A stretch of 64,000 bases of DNA from Dipteris shenzhenensis (taxonomy: Eukaryota > Polypodiophyta > Polypodiopsida > Gleicheniales), in assembly GCA_047967505.1 (NCBI GenBank), contig CM106541.1; one strand, 5' to 3'. Below are positions 56,308 through 64,000 of the stretch, in pieces. A program made the position numbers and the translations under genes. Below the pieces are notes generated by a model that saw only the letters and a program-made list of their open reading frames with translations, ran no database searches and was not told the DNA's origin. How positions within the stretch are numbered: position 1 is the stretch's first letter; each line of letters begins with the position of its first letter.

Positions 56308-57913
56308 CTTCTGGCTGCATCATATAAACCTCTTCCTGCAAATCACCATGCAAGAAGGCATTTTTCACATCCATCTGGTGTAAAGACCATCCCTTTGTAG
56401 TAGCCATAGCAATTACTGCTCTCACGGTTGCCATCCTTGCAACTGGGCTGAAAGTTTCCTCATAATCAATTCCATATGTCTGCGCAAAACCTTTGGCAAC
56501 CAATCTTGCCTTGTACCTGCTAATAACAGACCCATCAGCATTGTGCTTTACTTTGTAAACCCACTTGCAGCCAATAGCCTTCTTATCATGAGGCAAAGGC
56601 ATCAAATCCCAAGTGTGGTTTGCATCCAAGGCAGCCATCTCTTCATCCATAGTTGCTTCCCAATTTTTATGCCCTGCTGCATCCTCAAAACATGTGGGCT
56701 CTGGTTCCTCTAGAACCTTGACCATATAAGCATAGTGATGTGCTGTATACCCATCATATCTCAGCCTGTCAACTGGATACTTAATACGAGTGGACCTTCG
56801 TACAACTGGATCAGTTGCAGGAGTCTTTAAATCATGCCTGCTTTTCCTTGCACCAGGTGTAACAACAGAAGGAATCCCAAGTTCCTCATCAAGGCTCATT
56901 TCAGAGCCGCTTGACTCTCCATCAACATGAGAGCTACCAGCAGACACATCAAACACTGGAGCATGGTCTACTAAATTTTCTTTTCCCTTATGTGATACCT
57001 GCACAACACTATCAGGGCTGCCATGTGACGATTCACTAGATCTCAATCTCCCTGTCCATGCATTAGATCCACTAGTAGAGGACTCTCTGGGTCCACTCAA
57101 GGCTTGAGATTGCTGCTCTGCATTTATTGCAGCATTCCCATTTCCTGCATCTGCATCTCCTACCATAACAGTTGGTGCATACCAGCTGCTCATTTCATCA
57201 AAAACAACATCTCTGCTCACTTGCATTTTGCGGGTGGAAGGGTTATAATAGCGATACCCTTTCTGGTGCAGAGCATATCCAATAAAGATGCATTTTTCTA
57301 CCTTTGGATCCAGCTTTGTTCTCTTCTCATCAGGAACATGAACATAAGCTATGCAACCAAATACCTTCAAGTGAGAAATATATGGTTTTTGGCCTGTATA
57401 CATTTCTTCAGGCGTCATGCCATGGACAGCTGCAGTGGGGGTTCTGTTCATAATATAAACAGCAGTTGCTACTGCTTCAGCCCAAAAATAATCAGGCATG
57501 TTTTTCTCATTTAGGATTGCCCGTCCTACTTCTGCAATATGCCTGTTCTTCCTTTCTGCAACCCCATTCTGCTGAGGGGTAGACCTGCATGAGTACTTCC
57601 TTCGAATTCCCTGTTCTTTTAGATATTCACAAAATTCTTCTGAAAAGTACTCTCCCCCTCCATCAGATCTTAGCACTTTAATATGCACACCTTTCTCTTT
57701 TTCAACAATGGCCTTAAAAGCCTTGAAATGGCTGAACACTTCACTTTTGTGCTTCATAAAATAAATCCACACCTTCCTAGTGTAGTCATCAATAAACGTC
57801 ACATAATAATGGCATCCACCAATAGAAGCAGCTTTGGTTGTCCAAACATCTGAATGGATCACTTCCAAAGGTCTTCTGCTCACCTTAGCATTTTTGGGAA
57901 ATGCATGTCTGGC
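56308..57913 (-). CDS. Element D integrase and reverse transcriptase N-terminal part
   Basis: Same frame as the gag-protease ORF after the TAG. Integrase core acidic residues appear in [17 protein letters not shown] and [14 protein letters not shown]. Next are the integrase C-terminal region ([19 protein letters not shown]), a Ser-rich linker, and RT motifs ([50 protein letters not shown]). Compared with C it has two in-frame 3-bp insertions (near 56,525 and 56,973). A 2-bp insertion near 56,307, just after MMQPE, ends the useful frame. Confidence 0.93.
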
Positions 57914-59473
57914 CTACTTACCCATTTGGCATGCTTCACATACCTTTTGCATTCCCTCAACTCTGAATTTAGGCAAACCTGCAACAATGTTTTTCGTTTG
58001 CATAGATTTCAGCCTTTGTATATTCACGTGCCCAATGCGCTTATGCCATATCTCAATATCTGCAATGACACCTCTCCCATGCGCAAACATAACAGCTTTC
58101 ACCTCAGGCATATCAACATCCAAGGTGAACATTCTTCCATTTTTGTTGCCTTTCGCAACCAAGCGGCATTTATTTTTCAAGTCCTCAACAAAGCATCCAT
58201 CAGGATTAAATCTAACCTGCAGACCTTGCTCAACCATCTGGCCAACTGAAACCAGGTTCTTAGTGATTTTTGAAACATGAAGTACATCTGCCAAGTACTT
58301 CGTTTTGCCATCCTGCATAGCCAATGGCACTTTACCAACCTGCGTAATTGGGTGCGCAGTATCATCACCTGTTTCAACATAACCTTGCTTATCCAAATTT
58401 CTAACATCATGAAACCACTCACCATGACTGGTCATGTGGTTAGAGGCACCTGAATCAACATACCAAACATCATTGCAAGCTGCAGCATCTCCTGACATGG
58501 AGTTAACCATATGCTGCATCACAAAAAGGTGCTCATTTCTGTCGTCACCATGCCCACTTGATGATGCATAGTTGCTTTGCTGCAACTTCCCACTTTTGAT
58601 GTCATTCTGCTTTTTATAGCATGTATTCTCCTTGTGTCCAGGATTTCCACAATAATAGCATTCTGTGCTGCTATTTACTTGCTGGTTCCTTTGCCATGAA
58701 ACACGGCCTCTTTGGCTCCCCCTGCCTCTAGAACTACCACGTCCTCCTCCATAGGACTGGTTTTCCTGTTGTTGCTGTTGGTTCTGATTTCCTACACGGC
58801 CACCAAAACGGCCTCTTCCTCTACCTCTGCCTCTACCTGTATTCGAGTAGAAAGCAGTCTCTTGAGAAGTTGAGGTGGCTGAACCACCATTCCTTTGCTC
58901 TTCACTCAGCAAGAGAGCAATAAGTTCCTGAAAATCAGGAAATGTTTCACGGACTCCAATGGATGTCCGAAACTGTGCATAATCTTTCCCAAGACCATTC
59001 AAGGTCACGGACACTAAGTCCTCATCATCAACAGGTGCTCCAATGGAGGCAAGAGAATCTGCAAGGCCTTTCACCTTCAAGGAATACTCATTTATATTCA
59101 GATTTTTCCTTTGCACATTGTGCAACTCCTGCTTTAGCTGCATCTTTCGTGCTTTGGTATTTGTGCTATACAGCTTCACCAATGTATCCCATGCCTCCTT
59201 AGGCGTCTCTAGATCCTGTATATGCACAATCATAGAATCTGAAATGCTAACAGACAGCCAATACAGGCATTTTCTGGCTTTTTCATGCCATTCTTTAAAG
59301 GCCTTCAATTCAGCAGGAGTGGGAGCAGCACCCAAAACTGGTTCTGCAGTTTCACCACTGATGTACTCCCAAACTCCCTTTCCCATAAGGAAGTTTGTCA
59401 TCCTGAACTTCCATGCTTGGAAGTTGTTCTTGTCAAGCTTCTCACTGACAATGGTAGACAGATTCTCAGACAT
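57914..59473 (-). CDS. Element D gag and protease
   Basis: ATG at 59473 (MSENLSTIVSEKLDKNNFQA) and 519 open codons. The gag core is followed by an RG-rich and Gln-rich basic stretch, then the knuckle CYYCGNPGHKENTC. Next are the aspartic protease (DVWYVDSGASNHMTS), the GAG-pre-integrase region with HHCC (WHKRIGHVN, CEACQMGK) and a TAG at 57914-57916 where C has CAG (Gln). Gag would make the virus-like particle and protease would mature it. An upstream extension needs a TTG start and is unlikely. Confidence 0.95.
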   Translation of the reverse strand: MSENLSTIVSEKLDKNNFQAWKFRMTNFLMGKGVWEYISGETAEPVLGAAPTPAELKAFKEWHEKARKCLYWLSVSISDSMIVHIQDLETPKEAWDTLVKLYSTNTKARKMQLKQELHNVQRKNLNINEYSLKVKGLADSLASIGAPVDDEDLVSVTLNGLGKDYAQFRTSIGVRETFPDFQELIALLLSEEQRNGGSATSTSQETAFYSNTGRGRGRGRGRFGGRVGNQNQQQQQENQSYGGGRGSSRGRGSQRGRVSWQRNQQVNSSTECYYCGNPGHKENTCYKKQNDIKSGKLQQSNYASSSGHGDDRNEHLFVMQHMVNSMSGDAAACNDVWYVDSGASNHMTSHGEWFHDVRNLDKQGYVETGDDTAHPITQVGKVPLAMQDGKTKYLADVLHVSKITKNLVSVGQMVEQGLQVRFNPDGCFVEDLKNKCRLVAKGNKNGRMFTLDVDMPEVKAVMFAHGRGVIADIEIWHKRIGHVNIQRLKSMQTKNIVAGLPKFRVEGMQKVCEACQMGK

Positions 59474-60039
59474 TTTACAAATCACGAATTGTAACAGCAA
59501 CCTGTAAACACAGCAAATGTCTCACAAAGGCAAATAGCAAAACTTCTGCAAAAAGCCTCACAGGGGCAGATCTGCAACACTGACGAAAGTGGTATTTCAC
59601 CACACAGTCACTTCCTAGTGACAATTTTGCATCAACAGGCAACAGGCATGAATCTGCAACTCCCAATATCTCTGCACACAGGCATACGATGCAATTTCTA
59701 TGGCACCTTTCCACCGACTAGCTGCGTGGTGGTCGCACAGCGAAAAACAGGGCCTTTTTTTGAGTGCCTGCGAAGAACTTCCGCCTCCAAAACGGGCCCC
59801 GAAATGGCCTCAAATCAAAAAAATAAAGTCACCGAGGGCTTCGCCCTCGCCCGCAGCATATACTGCGCTCTCGCCACACCGCAAAGGGCCTCTCAATCTG
59901 AATTAGTGCACTCCTGCACTTCTGGCTGTGCTACCTGCAGAGATTTGCTCCCAAACTCGAAATAGGAAAGCAACACTGGTCCTCTTACTAGGACACCACA
60001 AACTTGGCTTGCTTTCTTGAGCTCCTTACCACGAACAAG
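59474..60039 (-). other. Untranslated leader of element D
   Basis: About 570 bp between primer-binding site and gag ATG, collinear with C except for a GC-rich insertion at 59,833-59,876. Confidence 0.8.
59833..59876 (+). repeat. GC-rich double-hairpin insertion in the leader of D
   Basis: D has 44 bases here against TG in C. The segment holds two perfect hairpins: CGAGGGC/GCCCTCG (59833-59839, 59843-59849; loop TTC) and CGCAG/CTGCG (59852-59856, 59863-59867; loop CATATA). Flanking sequence matches element C on both sides. Confidence 0.85.
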
Positions 60040-60051
60040 GCTCTGATACCA
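60040..60051 (-). promoter_or_regulatory. Primer-binding site of element D
   Basis: Minus-strand TGGTATCAGAGC directly adjoining the 5' LTR (initiator tRNA-Met type). Confidence 0.97.
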
Positions 60052-60349
60052 TGTAAAGAATAAGGGAGAGAGATAGGAGACTCAAGTTCAGCTTTCTTCA
60101 CAACACACAAAAGAGAGAGGACACAAGGTTGGAGGGTGAAGCCTTTCTTCACTTTTGCACACAACAACCATACAATAGAAGAGGGAAATACCCTATATGT
60201 CAAACCCTAGAATACGTGGTTCATATGTGAACCCAAACCAAAAACATACGTGGTAGTCTAACTACACCACGAGTACAACTAACATAGGCGGTGACATAAA
60301 TGATAGTCATCCAGGAGATATATCGGGGGTAGAGCTTGATATCTCAACA
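60052..60349 (-). repeat. 5' LTR of element D
   Basis: 298 bp, identical by eye to 54855-55152; followed by GTAAC. Confidence 0.97.
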
Positions 60350-60361
60350 GTAACTACTCAT
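60350..60361 (-). CDS. Apparent start codon region of the gene split by element D
   Basis: Minus-strand ATG at 60361-60359 and three further codons (Met-Ser-Ser-Tyr), then the insertion. Upstream (60,362-60,430) is a CT-rich stretch typical of a plant 5' leader. The frame is the same as that of the segment 54,849-54,724 when the element and one copy of the 5-bp duplication are disregarded. Confidence 0.4.
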
Positions 60362-60430
60362 TGTCTTAGAGGGAAAGTGAGAGAAGGAGAGTGAGGGAGC
60401 GATAGCGAGGGATGCAGTGAGCCTCCCCTC

Positions 60431-61098
60431 CTTCAAGAGTGATAGAAAGTGAAAGACGAATACAAGTTAATGAGAAGGACTAGGATGTAAGAAATAAGAG
60501 AGTGTTTTGTGGAAGGACTAGGACGGAAGAATACAAGTGCACTAAGGCACGATGTGTTTGCTATGATAAGGATAAGGGTTGGAATAAAGTGAGTGAAGCA
60601 TTGGGAATGCTCTACTTTAAGTGAGTGGAGACTGTCCAACTGACACTTTAACTAATAGTGTGTAATGAAAGGTTTGGAATAAAATCTTGCCAGAGCATTG
60701 GGAATGCTATACTTTAAGTGAGTGGAGCATTGGGAATTGATACTTTGGAGTGAAATATATTACAAATGATTATTATGTTCTTCTCATCACACATTTATTT
60801 CCAAATAATCACATCACATATTCATATCAAAATTCTCATCACACAAGGTTATATTTCCAAATAATCACATCATCACACATTCATATCATAAAATTGTGTG
60901 CATGAAATAAATATATAAATATCATGACTAAATGCCACTTAAGTAATAAGTCACAAATTGGTGTTAATCAACAAAAACAACATCATGATTCATACATTGC
61001 AACAAATAAATGTCAACCATAATATTTATGGAATAAACAACATCATGAGAATATGCTCCTCATGCATATATACAAAAACAACATCATACATGCATCAC
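60431..61098. other. Non-coding stretch, possible promoter region
   Basis: No ORF supported. Contains repeated GAGCATTGGGAATGCTATACTTTAAGTGAGTGGA-like phrases (60,590-60,735) and repeated CAAATAATCACATCA motifs (60,790-60,890). Confidence 0.4.
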
Positions 61099-61392
61099 AA
61101 CTCTTCTAATGCTTCTAGTGGAGACTGTTGCAGCTCTTCTGATGCTTCCAATGGAGGCTATGGTGCTCTAGATGTACACTCAGTCTCTACTTCTTCTGTA
61201 GTATGTAGTGCTTTCAGAGTAGACTTAGTATCCTCTTCCTTAAATGCAAGCAGAGGCTATGGCAACTCTTCTGATGCTTCCAGTGGAGGCTATGGTGCTG
61301 TAGGTGTACACTGAGTCTCTACTTCTTCTGTAGTGTGTAGTGCTTTCACAGTAGACTCGGTCTCCTCTTCCTTGAATGCAAGCTCTGATATT
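61099..61392 (-). repeat. 132-bp (44-codon) tandem repeat downstream of protease copy 1
   Basis: Two units (61129-61260, 61261-61392) plus a 30-bp piece. Period 132 is a multiple of three. On the minus strand each unit encodes an acidic Glu/Thr-rich segment (LAFKEEETESTVKALHTTEE in the first, AFKEEDTKSTLKALHTTEE in the second). Each contains CCA TAG CCT at the same place. It looks like a repeated acidic tail in frame with copy 1. Confidence 0.75.
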
Positions 61393-61508
61393 GCTTTAGT
61401 TGCACATTGTATTCTAATGGCAGCAATTAGGTCTCGAATGATTTCAACCCTAAACAATTGTATATCCTCCTCTGAATATTTGAGCTCCAAAGAGTCTTCC
61501 AATGAGAC

Positions 61509-62428
61509 CTATGGCTTAAGTGAGAAAATTTCTTTGAAAATCAACATGCAGTTATAGGCAACTCTCCACCCACATCTATGCCCATCTTCCTGCTCTACTA
61601 CTAAATGCCTTTGGAAGTCTAGCGAGTCTTTGTACTCTTTTGTTTCTTTGATAGCAGATACCAACTTCTCAACCGACCTGCTCATCATGACATATTTAAA
61701 AAACTTAGTGTGTCTATTACATAAGGTACATAATATAGAAGTAACAACAGATTAATAGAATACTTACATTTGCACTGAGCCATGAAAGCCTGCAATCGAG
61801 TTGACAAACCAACAATAGTTGTCTTCAAGGTCCCAGACCACCAGACTCCAATGTTCCCTACATGAATAATTAAGAACCATTATTATTTAACACAATGTTG
61901 CCAGTATAAGATGAAAATAAAGGTTGCCATGATACTTACATCTCGTGAGATGCCATAAATAGGACTCGCATGCCATGTAAATGTAAAGGCTATAGCCATT
62001 TACAAACATCGGCTATCATCTTTCTACTATTGCTAAGTATAGGAGAAAGGAGGGAATCCAACATATACACATGGTTTTGTACAGATCTACAAAATCGTGA
62101 GATAACTATACTGCACCAACAAATAAATGAATATTAGCTTATTAGATTTAATCAAAATATTGAATTATCAAGCAGAGAAAAAGTTTGTATCAAACCTAAG
62201 AATGGCCATCATAATGTTGTTATTGACCTCATTTGAAGCTCTAGAGAGGATTGAAATCTCCTCTCCACCAAATTCAAGATACTGAGGTCTATGTTGAATC
62301 ATAACCCTAACATTAAAAGAGCAAGCCATGTTTGTAGAGTTGAGGTCTTCTATCCCCTTTGACTCTTTGACAGCATTCATTTCGCACTCCTTTGAGCCAT
62401 TATCTATTTGACTTGTGGGAGGGTCCAT
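61509..62428 (-). pseudogene. Ulp1/SENP-like cysteine protease, tandem copy 1
   Basis: Four predicted exons on the minus strand: 62428-62196, 62110-61940, 61857-61768, 61677-61509. All introns are 82-90 bp, GT-AG, phase 2. Exon 3 has the catalytic-His block EHWSLVVWDLEDNYCWFVNS and exon 4 the catalytic-Cys block EQEDGHRCGWRVAYNCML, with the oxyanion Gln six residues before Cys. This is the order and spacing of C48 (Ulp1) proteases that remove SUMO-like modifiers. The Asp expected after the second strand is Asn (VNS). A TAG in exon 2 (61990-61992, after KWL) and another after SLKP (61509-61511) break it. Beyond the second stop the frame continues about 70 codons into an acidic repeat tail. Probably a recent pseudogene. 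Confidence 0.6.
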
Positions 62429-62449
62429 AATGTTGCCCTTAATGATTGC

Positions 62450-63441
62450 TCAAATGGTACATGTTATAAATGCATAGAGATGCAAGTCCGTATATGTTGA
62501 CAGTGTGGTGTCATTTTGTATCTCAAAAATTTGACCAAGTACCAAAAAGCAATTATAGCCTACCCTCCATCCACAATTGTAGATGTGGCTATCCTCTTGA
62601 TGTGATACCTGACATGTTATATACTCTATTTGTTGTGCCAAGTCATGTTGCCGCATTACTGTGTCGATAGCACCTACCAACTTTTGAGCCGATCTGCACA
62701 TCAAAACATATAACAAGAGTGAATATGTGCATTGCATATCAATGTACATGTCAAGAAGTGACAATAAGTGTAGTCTATACTTACTCTAACATAGTGCAAT
62801 CGACAGATGTCATTGAGTTGGCAAAGAAGCACTTCTTAGCAAAGATGTCCACGACCACCAAACTCCAATGTGAGCTGTATTATCAATAAAGAATAATTAC
62901 TGTGTTTCAGACAATTCTAGCAACACAATAGAAAAAACAAGTAGGGTTTGTTGCTTACTTCTCATAATATGCTGCAAAGATAACTCGTGCCTCATTCATA
63001 GGAACATGCTTCAACCACTTGCAAACATCCTCTATGGTTCCTTTTTTGTTGCTAAGCACTTCAAAAATAAGAGGATTGAGAATATATGAAACTCTTTGTA
63101 TATTTTGAGAAAAATCTGCTATAACATTACTATATTTAAAAAAAAAGTATTAGCTTCTTGGGTTTAATCAAAATACGCAAGTATAAAGCCAAGGAAAAGG
63201 CTGCATCAAACTTGAGGATGGTTGTAATGACTTTGACATTAACGTCTTTCTTAGGATTCAAGAGGATTAAAATCTCTTCTTCACCAAATTCAAAAGTATG
63301 AGGTTGTTGTCGAATTAACAACATAGCAGTGAATGAACTTCCAATCTGCTGCAATAGAGTCATATTTTCATGACTCATCTTATTGAGAGAGTAGTCTACA
63401 TCATATTTTTCTTCACTTGCTATGTCTTCTACATCCTCCTT
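62450..63441 (-). CDS. Ulp1/SENP-like cysteine protease, tandem copy 2
   Basis: Four predicted exons on the minus strand: 63441-63212, 63129-62959, 62874-62785, 62693-62450. Exons 2 and 3 are 171 and 90 bp exactly as in copy 1. Introns are 82-91 bp with GT-AG ends, all phase 2. Exon 1: FGEEEILILLNPKKDVNVKV; exon 2: EDVCKWLKHVPMNEARVIF; exon 3: catalytic His in HWSLVVVDIFAKKCFFANSM; exon 4: catalytic Cys in NCGWRVGYNCFLVL with Gln upstream. The third triad member is Asn (ANS) instead of Asp, as in copy 1. No internal stop occurs before the TGA at 62450-62452. ATG at 63378 is a possible start but the exon is open upstream to 63441. A transposon-borne (MULE-type) Ulp1 relative is the alternative to a host gene. 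Confidence 0.6.
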
Positions 63442-63845
63442 CTACTATAAAAATATAAAAAAGTTATGAGATTTACACATCCCAAATAAAGGCTTAAACA
63501 AGCATAGAAATATAAAGATAAGATTTCATACATGCTGCAATGTAGTCATATTTTTAGGTTGTTCCCCAACATTAATAATGGTTTTTTCATTAGACTGCAT
63601 AGAAGTATACAGATAAGGTTTCATACATGCTTTCATTAGAGTGAGTCTCTCCTCCTCTTGGAGGAAAATTTTAAAAAGTTATGAGATTTACACATCATAA
63701 ATAAAAATAATCATAGAAGTATAAAGATAGCATGCTTCCATTAGACTCAGTCTCTTCTCCTCTTGGAGGAAAATATAAAAAAATTATGAGATTTACACAT
63801 CCCAATTAAAGGCTTGAACAAGCATACAAGTATAAAGATAAGGTT
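63442..63845 (-). repeat. Reiterated intron/mini-exon cassettes between protease copies 2 and 3
   Basis: The block ATAAAAAARTTATGAGATTTACACATC recurs at about 63,455, 63,675 and 63,778. GGAGGAAAAT with AGACTnAGTCTC recurs at about 63,640 and 63,755. CATGCTGCAATGTAGTCATATTTTTAGG recurs at about 63,531 and 63,851. On the minus strand these give small exon-like pieces reading GEQPKNMTTLQH. Local duplication of exons with flanking introns is the likely origin. Confidence 0.6.
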
Positions 63846-63998
63846 TTATACATGCTGCAATGTAGTCATATTTTTAGGTTGTTTCCCAATGGTAGCAATT
63901 AGACGCTGAATACTCTCAACCTGAAACACTAGTAGATCGGCTTCTGTATATGATTCCATTTTGAATGGTAACTCCAAATCAAAAATCTCTCTATGAAA
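63846..63998 (-). CDS. C-terminal end of a third Ulp1-like copy (runs off the window)
   Basis: Minus-strand frame entering from the right edge: FHREIFDLELPFKMESYTEA, then DLLVFQVESIQRLIATIGK. It is homologous to the end of copy 1 (YSEEDIQLFRVEIIRDLIAA) and to the end of copy 2 around its stop. The catalytic parts would lie beyond 64,000. It ends at a TAA at 63846-63848, unless spliced at CAT|GTATAA. Confidence 0.4.
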   Translation of the reverse strand, partial: FHREIFDLELPFKMESYTEADLLVFQVESIQRLIATIGKQPKNMTTLQHV

Positions 63999-64000
63999 CA

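Larger units (their letters stand above)
54855..60349 (-). mobile_element. Ty1/copia retrotransposon (element D), very young
   Basis: 5,495 bp, flanked by GTAAC, with two 298-bp LTRs (54855-55152, 60052-60349) that look identical base for base. The primer-binding site (60040-60051) and polypurine tract are intact and adjoin the LTRs. It encodes Gag, protease, integrase, reverse transcriptase and RNase H on the minus strand. One TAG (57914-57916) and one 2-bp insertion (about 56,307) separate the frames. It is a close sister of element C but with subfamily-specific LTR bases (GAATAAGG, AAACCCTAG). Identical LTRs mean it inserted very recently. The lesions suggest mobilisation by enzymes from a related active copy, or mutation since insertion. 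Confidence 0.97.

Overview
The window looks like a piece of a large, repeat-rich nuclear plant genome. The evidence is plant-type Ty1/copia polyproteins primed by initiator tRNA-Met, Ty3/gypsy and LINE remnants, CT/GA microsatellites, short GT-AG introns and low coding density. The species cannot be named from the sequence. I see no rRNA, tRNA or CRISPR array, and no bacterial-type operon. Nearly everything recognisable is mobile-element sequence of different ages, plus a few gene-like loci near the right end.

Layout. 0-25 kb is mostly old non-coding DNA. It holds a string of small hairpins at the extreme left, a LINE reverse-transcriptase scrap next to a candidate LTR (3.2-3.6 kb), an LTR-like promoter block (4.07-4.7 kb), several tandem repeats (9.1, 11.7 and 13.3-14.0 kb), a gypsy-type gag relic (17.06-18.24 kb), two DUF4283-type relics (18.4-19.1 kb minus; 24.9-25.3 kb plus) and a truncated, stop-ridden copia pol (element A, 21.55-24.44 kb, minus). 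25.8-29.5 kb is a ~182-bp satellite that reverses orientation near 29.13 kb. It is interrupted by a complete 2.2-kb non-autonomous LTR element with its own CCHC-knuckle ORF (element E, TSD AGATG). 30.3-31.9 kb is a gypsy RNase H/integrase relic with a PPT and LTR start. 32.55-38.53 kb is a decayed plus-strand copia (element B).

42.6-51.9 kb is a three-level nest. A LINE on the minus strand is cut inside its endonuclease region by copia element C (44,779-51,673, TSD GGAGG). Element C is itself cut by a ~1.8-kb candidate solo LTR (46,648-48,447). 52.1-53.3 kb is a second gypsy RNase H/integrase relic.

Element D (54,855-60,349, minus, TSD GTAAC) is a sister copy of C. Its two 298-bp LTRs match base for base as far as I can compare them by eye, so it is a very recent insertion. 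It has landed a few codons after the apparent ATG of a small two-exon gene (60,361 to 54,405) and split it. From 61.3 kb to the right edge there are at least two, probably three, tandem copies of a minus-strand four-exon gene for a Ulp1/SENP-like (C48) cysteine protease. Exon sizes, intron sizes and intron phase are conserved between copies. Copy 2 is the most intact, copy 1 carries stops, and copy 3 runs off the window.

How it fits together: the copia elements encode the usual Gag, protease, integrase, reverse transcriptase and RNase H, but each has at least one lesion, so none here looks autonomous as it stands. Many nonsense changes in A, C and D are Gln codons turned into stops by C-to-T change, often CAG to TAG. 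That fits deamination of methylated cytosine during silencing. The most unusual items are the tandem protease genes, the gene split by element D, the CCHC-bearing non-autonomous element E, a two-hairpin insertion specific to element D, and the hairpin string at 26-703.
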